This document shows, piece by piece, positions 44,482 to 57,239 of a stretch of DNA of 64,000 bases. The notes under the pieces are model-generated. The model was given only the letters and a program-made list of their open reading frames with translations, was not told where the DNA came from and ran no database searches. Both the position numbers and the translations under genes were made by a program. Position 1 is the first letter of the stretch, and each line of letters starts with the position of its first letter. Location: positions 1,292,219 to 1,356,218 of the forward strand of contig VYZB01000121.1 of NCBI GenBank assembly GCA_013397455.1, read 5' to 3'. The stretch is from Crotophaga sulcirostris. Its lineage: Eukaryota > Chordata > Aves > Cuculiformes > Crotophagidae.

Positions 44482-47324
44482 GTGTTCAGTGCTGCCTGTG
44501 TCTGCTGTTGATGAATTAATCCAAAGCAGTTTCAATCTGGTTCGATTTGCCAGTCTTCTAAACATGACCCTCAAATCAATCCCTAACTCCCTGAGGTACA
44601 GAAATGAATGTAAATGATACAGAACCAAGAATATGGGTAGGTGTAGGCACAGCCATAGTCATAGATATACACACACAGAATCTGTTGCAACAGTGTGCAT
44701 AGGAAAAAGTACTTCAGAGGGTTCGCATCTCCCAGGAGAGCAACAAAATCTCTATTGATTTACAGAAAAATCACAAAATTCTAATTTAATCCAGACAGGA
44801 TGAAGAGGGTAAACCTTTTCTATTATAGGGACATTTTAAGTAATGTGTTTTGTATGGAAAAAAAGCACTTAACTAAAAATCTACTTCAAAGCCATGACGC
44901 TTTTCTCCATTGATTTGATTTGATTCTTTTATACTAGATTTCAAGCTACTTGACAGAAAGAAACTAAGCTATTGATTCAGAGCAAGCAAACAGGCAAAAC
45001 AGCCACTCTACCACACAGGGGCAGTGTTGGAAAGTACAACGGGCTCATGATCTTTCCCTATGTTTTTCCTGCTGCTGAGACCAACATTGATATCATTGAT
45101 ACCTAAAACAGTTGCTTATGGCTTAACTTTTGCCTGCTAAGTCTTCACAAAGTTAATTTGAATCATTAAGTTTACTCTCAATTTGCTGAGGTGTAACAGG
45201 AGTAGAATTGGTCCATTTGGACCTTAGACTTCCCACAGATTTAAAACAAAAATCAACATCACAATGAAAGTTTAAGCAGCAGCCAGTAATCAAGAGGACG
45301 TGGTTAATTTAAATGAAATATTTGAGCTGCAGTTAAAGCCAACCTGTGTTCATGTAACAGCAGCATCCCTGCCTGTGGCTGTAAACAAAATAAATTCTTA
45401 ATTTTGTTTAAATTAAAAGCTAACATAATTCCAGCTGCATTGTCTGTACTCCTCCATCTTCAGGCTTTTCTTAGTTTCAAGCTTCCTATCCTCCATTCTT
45501 TTGCTTTCCAGGATTTGATCCAAAACAAAAATCTACTTCTGCCTTGGGAACGCTCTTCCAACAGCCAACTCCCATAATTTTCTTCCCAGTTTCCTTCTCT
45601 ACCAGCTATTATCAAGCACTCCAGCCCCAGGGCTCCATTTTCCACCTGCAAGTTCCTCTGCCCCTTCTGAAGTTGCACAGGGAACAAATCTTCCTTGTCC
45701 CCTTTGGCACTGTCTGTCTTCTAACTGCAGGCCTGAGTCTCCAGCCCTGAATCTGAATAATTTCAACATGTTTCCTTTTTGTAGGCAGTTACAAGACAGG
45801 CATAGGATGCATGTACTTCCCCAGCCATTTTTTGTAATGTTGTGCTTTCAGATTTAGCATGGGTTGAAATCAAACTAGCTGGAGCTTCACTTGTCATTCA
45901 AACCAACTAGTTAAGAACTGTCGTCTTTTGCTGAGATGCATCCCTGCCATGGATCAATACAAAGGGACATAAACTGCCAAGCTAAGTGTGAAGCTCAGGA
46001 GTGTCTTAGACAAATTCACTTCACAAGAAGAGTTTCAGCACCAGCTATACACATCAGTCTCATTTCCACCTATGAAGTCATATGTGTGTGTTTTGGGGCT
46101 TACCCTTGTAAGAGACTTCTTTGGGTATAGGTGATTAAGTATCTTTTTAAGTCAAGACACAAGATAATGGGTTGGTTTCTTCAGCTGATAATGAAATGTT
46201 TACAAGGTCAGAAGTGACAAGACCCCGATGCTTCTGTCTACATAAGAAAACTTCTGATACTTACCAGGCTGACAAGGGAAACTGTCCCTTCAATTGTGGA
46301 AAATATAAATTGCCTATCACATACATATTTTAACAAAGAAGTAGAGTACCAACTGTAAAAACTAACTAGATGGAATGAGGATGGAGAACATTCCATCCCC
46401 CAACAGTTTAAATAACACAAGTAGGTTACGTTGGGTTCTTTTTGGTAACATATGCTCTGTTGCTAATGTGTGTTATTGGACTTGACACAGGAGTCACTTG
46501 CTGAGTTTTGAGGTCTCTTTTACATGGGAGGCCAGTCAAGCTGATCATAATGTCTCCTTCTGGCCCTAAAACTTGTGAATCCACTAAGGTGATGGAACAG
46601 CGCCAGTTTGCGTCCAGCTCCCAATGTGAACTTGAAGGAGACAATCCTCTAACGGTGCTGCCCCTCATTAGCCACAACAATCATCATTGTATATTCACCA
46701 CACAGTAGGTAACAAACACAAACTCAGCTGCTCGCATTGCTGCAGAGGGAGGTTAGTCAAATAACACCTTTAAAAAGGGCTGACTCAGAAAATAGCATAT
46801 GCTTTTCCAAAATGCAGAGTTGTAAACATTAAAAAGAGGATGGAGCCTGAGAGAAGTGACAAGAATTGCTTAAGCAGAAGATACACGTGGGAAAGAAAGC
46901 AGTGTGTTCTTGTTCTCTTCAAATTTGGTGTCAGAAGTGTCAGAAGAGCATCACATGAAGATGGGGCAACCTGCTTTCAGGGCTCCTCCAGGACTTGGCA
47001 GCACGGTGTGTGCGGGAGCGGGGGAACCTCAGGGTGCTTCCTCTTCCATTCTGTTACAAACAGGGCTACACTTGAGCATTAACAGATCAGGAACCTCTCA
47101 GATCTGAAGACAGGTGAAGTTGCACGCTTCATTTCCTAAATTTAAAGCAAATAAAGTCAGTCTCTAACAGCTGTTTGGATTCCATAGTGACAGAATTTCA
47201 CAGGCAAAAGGATATAAGGCCAGAATAAGTGCTCAGGCCTTGGGAGGAAGCTTCTCCTCTGAGGCTGGCCTGAACAATGAAGCTCCATCTTACTTACTTT
47301 TAGCAAGGCCTGTTGTGACAGTAG
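44482..47324. other. Unique stretch, no gene seen
   Basis: The sequence right of the CR1 (44482-44620) may still be ERV-derived, but I cannot show it. Frames of 60-84 codons at 45460-47107 overlap on both strands and look like noise. Nothing else is recognised. Confidence 0.45.
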
Positions 47325-47602
47325 AAGGAGTAATGGTTTTAAACTAAGGGAGAGTAGATTTAGGCTGGAGATAAGGGAGAAATTTTTTCCAGTGAGAGTG
47401 TTGAAACATTGGACAAGGTTGCTTAGAGCGATGGCAGAAGACCCATCCCTGGGAACATTCAAAGTCAGGTTGGATGGGGCTCTGAGCAACCTGCTCAGGT
47501 GGAAGACATCCCTGCTCACTGCAGGGGAGTTGGACTGGATGACCTGTAAAGGTCCTTTCCAACCCAAAACATTCTGTGATTCTATGATTCTACGATTCTA
47601 CT
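47325..47602 (+). mobile_element. CR1 LINE 3' fragment (ATTCTATG-tailed)
   Basis: Runs 'agtaatggttttaaactaaggg' to 'ctttccaacccaaaacattctgtgattctatgattctacgattctac', with four tail octamers. A 60-codon remnant of the ORF2 C-terminus is readable from 47392. 5'-truncated. Confidence 0.95.
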
Positions 47603-49703
47603 TCACTGGGAAGGAAAATGAAATCCTTCCTCTAGTCAAACCAAACAATTTTGTAAAAGTTATTTCTATTGCAAATAGCTGGTGAGCAGCACAGTGGCTC
47701 TTCAGAAGCTCTTCAGAAGCTTTTCCATTCTCTCTTTGTGGTGAGAGAACACTGTGAGTGCAGTTGGTCTGCAGTTGCCTGTGAAGGGTATGGACATTCT
47801 CCCCCATCCAATGCAGACAAGAGGATTAAATAGCCTTACAGGCAAAAAGACTGGAGAAACCAAGAGACTAAGAAGATATAGTCATGAGGTAAAGACTGAA
47901 GGACAGCGCAGACAAAGACTTGGAGGAAAAGTCGATTCTCTCTGTACATTCCAAACAGAATTCTTTTTGCGGCAAAATTATTAATGCAACTAGTACATTT
48001 ATAATTATTCGCTCTTCTCCCTTTGACAGGTTTCCTAAAAGCTGCTGTCATCACTCATCTAAGAGCTCTACCTGTCTGCTTAGTATTTACTCAGAGTGGT
48101 GCAGTTTCTCAGGAGAAATAGATGCACCACATCAGTGCTTCTCTTCTTGGCATCAGTGGATGCATTGAATTAGGTACTAGACATCTGCAAATCAAGTTTC
48201 ATTAACTTAAAACTGCTGTAATGATGTATTATTTGCTGACTGATTCCATTTGGTGAGTAACTCAAATATTATGTCTACCAATAGACTTTTGTCATTTTCT
48301 CTGTTTTATTACCTTTTCCAGTCTGCAAAAAATAGGTAAGATCTATACATAGTTTTTGAAGCTTAGAACAGAGACCAATTGTTTTATGGATCCAACATGA
48401 CTTGAGATCTGTGTATTACTAATTCCCTCACATGTGTTTTGTAGGTTTCAAATCATATTAGTGTCCCACACCAGAAGATTAAAAAGGCATTCACTTATGC
48501 ATTTGAGAAGTCAGGATTTTTGGTGTCAGAAGGTACAAATACATTGTGGGACCTTTAAGAAATTGTCAGAATAAGATTGACTAAATGTGTTTTGGTTCTA
48601 TTAGAGTCACATATTTGAGTAGGACAAGACAGATTCTAAAGGTTTGTTCTTTGGGTTTTTTTTTTTTTTTGCCTGTTTTTATCACCTAGAAGCAACTTTT
48701 GTTTTGAAGAAGAAATTTTATGCAAGTCCATTTTGGAAGGGCTGTAAAAAACCCAATGTACAAAGGAGAACTCTGTCACTACCTCTGTAACCAGCCCAGT
48801 GTAAGTTCTTATTTGCAAACACAGTTTTAGAGTATATATTTTATAAGTAGCGAAGATTTACACATTTGTCAATAGTATAGTATTTCTAATGTTTGATAGT
48901 TTTTTTTCTAGTGTATTTGGGTCTTGTGTATCTGGTAGTTCTGCAACAGCAATCAAGTTTATATCAGCAAATGTAGTGGCTACAACGAAACAAGCCTAGC
49001 AGAATGGGACAGTTACAGCCAGATACTAACATGAATTCTTCTGTAAAGTCAAGCTTGTTAGCTTTCCATCTCAGTGCTACGCAAGTGGCAGGTCAGTGAG
49101 GAAAAGGTATAAGCGGTAAAAGCTTTATCGGATTCAATCATCAAATGAGAGCATGAACCGGATTAAATGATTAACCACCTGCACTGGACTGTTCCAAAGT
49201 ATTCACTTGTTAAGAGAAGGCTATTCCACTCAGTATTTTATGGCCGATAATTGATTTCTTTTTAAGATTTTGAAAATGCTGAATAAAGTTTTGTTTGTTT
49301 CATTTATTTTTTTTTTAAGAGGTGTTCCTCATGTGTAGATTTTGTTCCATGGCTGTGTACATGACGATAAACTTATCTGTATAAAGCCATAGTACTGCTA
49401 GTGTGGTGCAAAATCTTGGTCTCTCCAGGGATAACAGTCCGGAAGAACACGGGAGATAAATCATGATCAGATTGAGGACAGAAGATGTTACGGGACAGAG
49501 AAGCAGCAGAAAAGCAAGTCTGAAATTATTTATCATATTGCAATGCTTGTTTCTCGATGATGTTGGAAAAGATTGGTTATTTTTTTTTAATTTTATACTT
49601 GGGAGTTAGGAAGTTACTGAAGGGAGGTTACAGGAAGTATTCCTACCTACCACAGAAAAGCACAAGGTTGAAATGATCTCCAGCTCCACTGGTCAGAGAT
49701 TGG
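47603..49703. other. Unique AT-rich stretch, no gene seen
   Basis: A T13 run (48658-48671) ends in an acceptor-like tract (TTTTATCACCTAG at about 48690). It is followed by about 30 open codons in one frame and a TAA next to a GTAAGT at about 48800. Suggestive but short. The rest is AT-rich. Confidence 0.4.
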
Positions 49704-50430
49704 TGTAAGAACTAGCAACAAGGGAACATCCGAGACGATCCACCAGCTGGTTTGAACAGAGACTTATTATTGTGTGGTCCGGGTGTAGGGGAGGGGTCAA
49801 AGACAGAAAGGTATTAAGGGAAACAAGCCAGGAAAGCTGTTGGTCAGACCTCAAGTATGTGCAAACATTATGTCAGTAGTCCAGGCATCAAAAAAAGCTC
49901 CAGAAAGATAAACAAATAGCTAGGACAAAGTAGTTGTGTAAAGGTGTCTCCCACAGGAAAAGACAGGAGGAACTTCTTCACTTGGCTGAATAACAAGAAC
50001 TTAACAGAGAAGATACTGATATTTAACGGGTAATTGGTAAAAAGAAGGAAAAGCAGACAGATGGCCCACCTGTGCTGAGGAGGCTGAGGATGCCAACCAA
50101 AGCGGATCCAGATAAACGCAGAGTCCTGTCAGGATCAGGTGTCTCGCCGAAGTGTATCACATGTTATCTCGAGTGCGCCAGACAGGTTTTTCCACAGTGA
50201 AAGAAACCCGTGCAGGCTAATAAGCTGGCCAGATGCATTTCCCCAGGACTCCTTGTGCTGTGGCCAGATCGTGGCAGTGCTGGTGTTGCCCAGGAGTGGG
50301 GGTAACTAGACGAGGGACCCACTGGAGTATGGTCTAGCTCATAGCCAGGGTGCCTGTCCTTACCTGCTTTCACAGAGCATGCCTGAAATTGAGAAAGAAC
50401 ATGGATTTGGGAACTAGGAAGCACTCCTGG
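49704..50430 (-). mobile_element. Possible LTR / retroviral leader remnant
   Basis: This segment is richer in CpG than its surroundings. On the minus strand it has the order of an LTR 3' half: a C-rich U3 end (CCCTCCCCTACACCCGG), AATAATAAG (complement at about 49765-49773), then GTGGATCGTCTCGGATG and an end ...TTCTTACA at 49704. A second CpG-bearing block, 'cttcggcgagacacctgatcc' in complement, lies at about 50134-50155. No matching second LTR, clear 5' border or retroviral ORF was found, so the assignment is tentative. Confidence 0.25.
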
Positions 50431-53400
50431 ATTTCTTAACGTAGACAGAGAATCTAGGCACTACTCTCTGACTAAATATATCTACAGAAAGCTTACTTAG
50501 CATCCATGTACCTATTAGAATTAAATTTTAAACACCGCATCCCATAGAAGGTAAGAAATGAAACAGAACTTTTGTTGAGGAATGTTTTTAGAGAGAACCA
50601 TACAACTATAAAAATAAAGATATGTTAAAATTCAAGGTGACTGCAGGGATGTTTTATACCAGGGATGAAACAAGGTAAGCATCGCAGTTTCTCTTATGCT
50701 TACAATCTCTGAAGGTCCTGAGATTTATTCTAAATCCTAAACTCTCACCAGATATTTTAAAAAAATATACCCCATTATTTCTTCCTGAAGGCTAAGTTCT
50801 GAAGAAAGGACAGTATTAGGCATGAAGTAACTCTCCCAGTCAGCCTGCCAATTGGGTCATAATAGGGTTTGCATGCTATTCCTTCAAGTTTATCATTAAA
50901 ACTGCAAAACAAAACAGAGCTCATTAAGCAGGAGCAGGGAATTCTCCACTCCTGTTTTTAACAAGTGGAGCTTAGTCTGCATTACAGCTGATCGCACCGT
51001 GGAAAACGCTTTATCTGCTGTTTGTTCTGGAAAAAAACAAAATTCTCTAATAATTCAGAGTTCACGAAAGTATTTTTTGTGAATATTTTTTGATGATGAA
51101 AAAATTGCAACATTGGTTCTTCTAAATATTTCAGAGCAATTCTTCAATGTTCCGCTTTTGAAATATTTGAAAATATTATTTAGACATCAAATACATTTTG
51201 ACATTTTTCAACATATAAACTAACACTGAAATGGAAACGAAATGTGTTTATTTTGTTTGAAGAAACTGTTCCTGTGGACCTGAAATGATTTTATTTTCTG
51301 ATGTCATTCAACTATGGTAATGACTTAATCACTCAATCCAAACTATACCAAAATAAAGTGTGGCCCTTTTGCTATAGTAATGACATAACTGACATGTAAC
51401 AATGACACGTTAACAACTACATTTTGACTGTAGATTTGATTACCAACTTTTCTAAATTCGGATTTAAGATGAAAAACTGCACCTGACCGTATGAGATAAA
51501 TTAAGGAGCTTCACCTCATTCTGCTGTTTTTCCAGGGTCCTTAGGCAATATGGCAGATGTACAAAATTTGCTACCAAATATCACTGCAAGTAGAACCAAC
51601 CATAATGTGTTGTTTTCTAAAACATGATTCTATTCTTTGGTTCAGAAAAGAATTTCCATTTTATGGGAAACAACATTCACTTAAAACCTACTTATTTACA
51701 TTTTCAAGATAAAGTAACTCTTTTAAACTTAGTAATATACATCACAGTTACAGAATTTATAAATGAAAATAAAAAGAATTCCTACAGAAATAAAGTGTTC
51801 ACCTTGCGAAAAATCTTTCAACCTCAGACCAATGTGGATTCTGATGATTTTCTGTTTGATTTTTACAAAAAAAAAAAATAACCTTCTGTGAAATATCTTA
51901 TGCAAAGTGGCAGTTTTTGAAGGAAAATGGTTCTAGTAAAAAATTTCAGATCAACTCTAGGTATGTAGATCCACTTTTATCAGCTGCAGAATGTTTCTTT
52001 TTGGCTACTCACAGAAAGAAGACGAAGCTCACAAAATGTGCATTGCTCTAGGAAATGGTATCAGACCTGCTGTCTGGAAAGAATTTCTGATGAGATTTGG
52101 CCTGCTCAAAATATTTTAATTCAATGGATCCACAGGAGGATATATTAGTTTCTTGAACCGTACTAATAAAACAGGAGCTGTGGGCCATGCTAGGATCTTC
52201 TGAAAGACAAATGTAATCAAATCATCCAACCAACCAACCAACCAACTAACCAAAAACAAAAGCAGACAAAAGATATATAAAGATACACAAAAAGATTATA
52301 AAAATACACAAAAGCAAAAGGAAACACCTGCTTATTATGGACTGCACGTAGCAGAATTCTGTACTGGAAATGAAAGTACCAATTACTAATTATTTCTCAT
52401 AATACAGTATTGATCTCTAATATATAAATCAAGCGAAAGAATGATTATTTTCCTTTTTGAAAAGAGCTGCTTTTTCACTACAGTCACTTTATAAATGGGA
52501 CAAAGATTCTTAGTTTCTCAATGAAACTGATAAAATGTCCAATTTCATCACACAACGAGAAAAATTTTGCAGGGTATTATACTTCTTTTTTAGTTAACAC
52601 TGAAACTAACAGTCAATGTAAAGTGAGACAGTAGTAACAGTAAATTCTCAAATTCGAACACAGAATCTTCCTGTAAAATTGACTAGGGCTCTTCTTATTT
52701 TTAAATTCAACATTTTTGGTATGTTTATTTTTTTTGTTTTAAGGCATGCATCCTATTTGCAGCAATGCCAGCTCCTCTTCTGTATCTATTATCCCTACTT
52801 ACAATGGAACAACTGGAATAACAAAGAGTAAATATGATTACAACGCCAGTTTCTTTTTGTGTTATTATGAAGTTTAGCAAATATTTTATGAATTAAAATT
52901 ATGTTTTGCTTTAAATATCCTTTTATACCTAAAAATCATGGTTTTGCCTCTCCCTGGATACTGACAAATTTTCTCAAAGGTACAAATTTGACTGAGAACA
53001 AGATGGAAATGTAACAGGGAGTGAGACTGGAGAGAAAGAGGAGAAAAAGAATCTATAAATTTAGACAGAAGTCAATTTTAAAGATAGTTTAAATAATTGA
53101 GGAAAGCTATTTTTTCACTAATAGGTTACCGTACTACGTAAATGTATCTTTAAATGCAGTTATCATAGGTCATACTATCTATGGTGCCTCAGGACAGTAG
53201 GAAAAACCTTTGGAAGAGACTTGTCTTGATGCTTCCATAAGTGGAGAAAATCTATATGGAGCTCTAGAGTCTACATGGAACTGATTAAATCAGTTTGGAA
53301 CCACATGTTCTCTGACTAAAGATTTTTTTAGCTAATAGAAGGGTGCTTATTACCAAAGATATTATCACTACTGATTAATGAATATGTACATGTGTAAATT

Positions 53401-55689
53401 CTTGTTAAAGGAGATAAAACTACATTCATTAAAAAAAAATCAAAATTATAGAAAAAAATTTCCAGCAGTCCATATGTAGGCTCTTTCTAACGTGGCTTGA
53501 AATCATAGTTGTCTGATTTTGTGGAAACCAGAGACTGAGTTGTTCTCAACCTCTCTGACTTGGCTCTAGAAGAAGAGGCGAGGTCAGGGACAATGATGCA
53601 AAGAACCAGGATACTCCGAGGCTCTGAGATAGTAGCTTTTTCACTTGACTTTTGATAGCATCATTTCTTATTTGCAGAAAGACATTAGGAAGAGGTTTCT
53701 AAGAGCATCCAGGGAGTGATTTCAATTTTGCATTATCTGTGCTCTGTTTCATTTGGGGGAGTTTTGTTTCTGTTTTTCAAAATTGAAATTTCTGTGTGGA
53801 AAAAGAAAAGACTTTATAAGATAACATCAGGGGATATTTAAACAGAAAATCTCAGCAATCTGTATTCATAGTACAAATTTAAAGTATTTATTAGCTGACT
53901 GTATTAACATTTTAATCTTATTGTTGCAACTTTTAAAATAATTACCAAGACAAATTCATGCTAGCTATTCAATTTGAAGCAATCCTGCTTCGTAATGATT
54001 GAGCATTATTGCCATCTGGCAGCTATTCAGTGTCTGTGTGGAATGACTTGGTGGTCTAAGCGCGGTTCCTAACATAAGTGCTGCCAAAAGAGAGAAAGAA
54101 CTGGCAAAGTTATTCGCAGCCTCAGCTCAGAAGCCAAAGACTAAATGATCTGGGAGCTGTGGAAACGGAGTAGCAGTGTGAAAAGGAAATCAGGCATGTT
54201 ACAGAAAGAAAAAAAGAATAGAAAAGTGGCCTGCTTTGGCCACAACAAAATGTTGGCAACATTGAAAACACAGTGCAAGTAATAAAAATCTTTGAGAACA
54301 GTGTGTTTTAAATTTTTCCCTTGATTTGAGCCACACTTTAAATGAGATTATTTTATATACCACTTCTGCTCTCATACACTGACTGTTGTGTGCAGACCAA
54401 CTCAATCACGAACTGGCATTTGAATAACTGCTATGTAACAACTTCTCACACAAAAAAATAACACAGGAAAGTATTTGACATATTTGTATTTATTGCCTTT
54501 AGTGAAGTTTAGCAGTAGGAAATCAGAGAAGAGCCAGTACTGTAAAATGAACCAGCTCTCTGCAGAGCATCACCAAGTGGCTCATAAACTACAGATTTTG
54601 TGATCAACTGTGCTTATTAAAGTTAATGGAAGTGCTGATTTGGAAACAGAAGCTTGCAAATTTACACGTTGATAGAAAAATGAAGAAAAAATAACAGCTG
54701 CATTTGGATTTAGTTTTCACTGCACCCACAAATCAGGTCATTCTGCCTAAATGAAGACATTCTATAGTAAAATTATATGATCAGTAAGATTCAGTAATTG
54801 CATCATATTTTCACTGATATAAGCAGAAATGAAATATTGCACTTTGCTTGAATTACATCTTTTTTAGGATGTTTTAGGATGTTACTGCAACTTTCAAGCA
54901 TCAGAAAACACATCTGATGAATGAAATACTTAATTCAGAAATTATACTTGTATTTCATGCATGAACCTGCATGTTGGCAAGAGACATATACAAGAATGTG
55001 GTTCCCAGTTAAATATGTTTATAAAGCAGATTCTGCAGAACAGAAAGTAAATTTCAAATATATTCCCACAACTATTTTGTAGTTTCATAGTTTTGTAATT
55101 TCGTAGGTATAATAATGAACTTAAATGATAAATACTGCACCCCGTACTGCAAAATGCTTTCAACAAACTATGCTGCATATTAAATCAAGTAAACAAATTG
55201 CCTGCACAATAACTTAATATTAACTACAAATCATGTCTGACTGTAATATTAGAAGTTTTTGGGCTAATTTTCTACACATTGTAATCAAGAACCCCAAACA
55301 ATATACAGTTTTTGTAAAATACATTTTAAATGTGTCTTCTTTAATGAAATAAAGAAAATCTCTCCAATAACTGAGAATGATAATATAAATAGATAAAGGC
55401 ATAATACTTAGTGCTAGGGGGATGATACTTGAAATGGTTCAAGGTCATATGACACCAAGACATGCTAGTGGAAATATAAAAACAATGGAGACAAAGTCTT
55501 TATCAGGTGTGACAGAAGATATAAGTTGCCATCAAGTCCTTACATTCCTGTTATCACATAACCTTGAAAGGAGCACATCAGTCATTAGCTCTCACAGCAA
55601 AGAATCTTTTTATTCTGCTTTGAGCATCTTTCTGAGGGTTGTAGAACCCTCAAAACAGCCTTTTGTTTCACTTCAAGGCTTTCCATAGT
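50431..55689. other. Long AT-rich unique stretch, no gene seen
   Basis: More than 5 kb without a recognisable transposon or exon. A (CCAA)n microsatellite is at 52225-52250. An 85-codon frame at 51624-51881 is AT-driven (Lys, Asn, Phe, Ile) and not convincing. The absence of CR1 contrasts with both flanks. Confidence 0.5.
52225..52250. repeat. (CCAA)n microsatellite
   Basis: About six CCAA tetramers, one interrupted to CTAA. Confidence 0.9.
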
Positions 55690-56085
55690 TCCTTAAAGAA
55701 TTGCTCCTCAGTGGCATCATCCCAGTTGGGTGGCCTATAGCAGGCTGCCACGACGACATCCGTTTTAATAGTCTGCCCCTTAGTCCTCTCCCAGAGGCTC
55801 TCAGCTGTGTCACTGCCAAGTGCAGGCTCCATCCATCCCAGCCCTTCTGCAAGAGACAGTGCTATCCCCCAGCTCGCCTGCCCTGTCTGTCCCTCCTGAG
55901 TAGCCTGGAACCATCAACACTCACAGGACTCATCCCACCATGTTTCACTAATGCCAATAACGTCATCTCTTTGGGACAGGGCCAAGGTTTTCCATCTCCT
56001 CCTGCTTATTCCTCCTGCTGCGTGCATTGGTATAAAAACACTTCAGGTGTGGTTCACTGTGCCAATGCCCTGGTGGAGCAGTCTG
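55690..56085 (-). mobile_element. CR1 ORF2 endonuclease-domain fragment
   Basis: The minus strand encodes the N-terminal APE-like endonuclease part of CR1 ORF2. 'LKCFYTNARSRRNKQEEME' (about 55998-56052) corresponds to the conserved start in which Asn of the Y-T-N-A block is an active-site residue. Downstream are remains of the block around a Thr-Glu-x-Trp motif, where the glutamate would bind metal (plus-strand 'ccaccatgtttcac' at about 55935), and the G-G-G-I-A-type segment (about 55865). Frameshifts separate the pieces. It is the only endonuclease segment in the window. Nothing 5' or 3' of it joins it to a longer CR1, so it is an internal fragment. Confidence 0.8.
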
Positions 56086-56454
56086 AATCTCACAAGGATG
56101 CAGCTCCTCAGACTTCGGTGTGCCTTCTGTTGCTCGTAATGTAAGGTAGTAATGTAAGGTAATTAAAACATATTGCATTTCAAAACCAAAACCAACTTAA
56201 CCAACTAAAAGAAATTACGAAAATTGTACTAAGGAGTCACAAAACTAATCTGAAAGTTTGTTTTAGAAGGCATGAAGACACTACAAGTAATTATATGCTA
56301 CATAGGTGAAGAGTTACCTGTGAAAGTGCTGTCAGTGTATTTGGTCACTTTGGGCACCACAAGATGGTAGCATTTCTGAACATTACTGGCACTTCCTTTC
56401 TTCCCTGGTGTTCCAGTGCACATAGTTTTACAGAAGAGCAGTAGCCTGATTTTT

Positions 56455-56628
56455 AATCACAGAATGGTTCAGTTTAGAATTGACCTCTGGAGGTCTTCTA
56501 GTCCAACCCCTCTACTCTAGCAGAGACGCCTAGAGCCAGATGCCCAGGTGGCTTTTGAATATCTGCAAGAAGGGAGACCCCTCACCTCTCTGGGTAACAT
56601 GCAGCAGTGCTTGGTCACTCTCAGTGAG
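56455..56628 (-). mobile_element. Old CR1 LINE, 3' part, left of a nested insertion
   Basis: 'aatcacagaatggttcagtttagaattgacctctggagg', 'cttctagtccaacccctct', 'acctctctgggtaacatgcagcagtgcttggtcactctcag': the 3' end of a diverged minus-strand CR1. It stops abruptly at about 56628, where a plus-strand CR1 begins. The next 5' part of the same type resumes at 57240. Confidence 0.9.
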
Positions 56629-57238
56629 TAAGAAGGCCAATGGCATCCTGGCCTGCATTAGGAATAGTGTGGCCAGCAGGACCAGAGAAGTTATCGTCCC
56701 CCTCTACTCGGCACTGGTCAGGCCTCACCTTGAATACTGCATACAGTTCTGGGTCCCTCAGTTTGGGAAAGATGTCAGGATACTGGAGGGTGTCCAGAGG
56801 AGGGCAACGAAGATGGTGAAGGGTTTGGAGCACAAGCCCTGTGAGGAGCGACTGAGGGAGCTGGGGCTGTTTAGTCTGGAGAAGAGGAGGCTCAGGGGTG
56901 ACCTTATTGCTCTCTACAACCGCCTAAAAGGAGGTTGTAGTCAGGCAGGGGTTGGTCTCTTCTCACAGGTGACAGAACCAGAGGGCATGGACTTAAGCTT
57001 CATCAGGGGAGGTTTAGACTTAATGTTAGGAAGAAGTTCTTCCCTGAAAGGGTGATTGGCCACTGGAATGCGCTGCCCAGGGAGGTGGTGGAGTCACCGA
57101 CCCTGGAGGTGTTTAAGGGAAGACTGGATGAGGCACTGAGTGCCATGGTTTAGGTGATGGGATGGTGTTAGTGTTGACTTATAGGTTGGACTTGATGATC
57201 TCAGATGTCCCTTCCAACCTTGTGATACTGTGATAGCA
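56629..57238 (+). mobile_element. Young CR1 LINE nested in an older CR1
   Basis: The longest recent copy of the GATACTGT-tailed subfamily (about 610 bp). It opens in the ORF2 C-terminal region ([20 protein letters not shown]), continues through [11 protein letters not shown] and [16 protein letters not shown], and ends 'ccttccaaccttgtgatactgtgata'. The frame 56540-57055 stays open through most of it, then shifts near 56960, where a short deletion removes the bases between 'tctcacaggtga' and 'cagaaccagag'. 5'-truncated, so it lacks endonuclease and the RT catalytic core. Confidence 0.97.
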
Positions 57239-57239
57239 C

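Noticed and set aside
48690..48800. Strong acceptor followed by a short frame
   Set aside because: Two frames end within 20-32 codons, and the GTAAGT lies just after the stop. Not distinguishable from chance next to a long T run.
56540..57055. 171-codon plus-strand ORF
   Set aside because: It is a CR1 ORF2 C-terminal fragment joined to unrelated old-CR1 sequence at its start, not a host gene; annotated as a mobile element.
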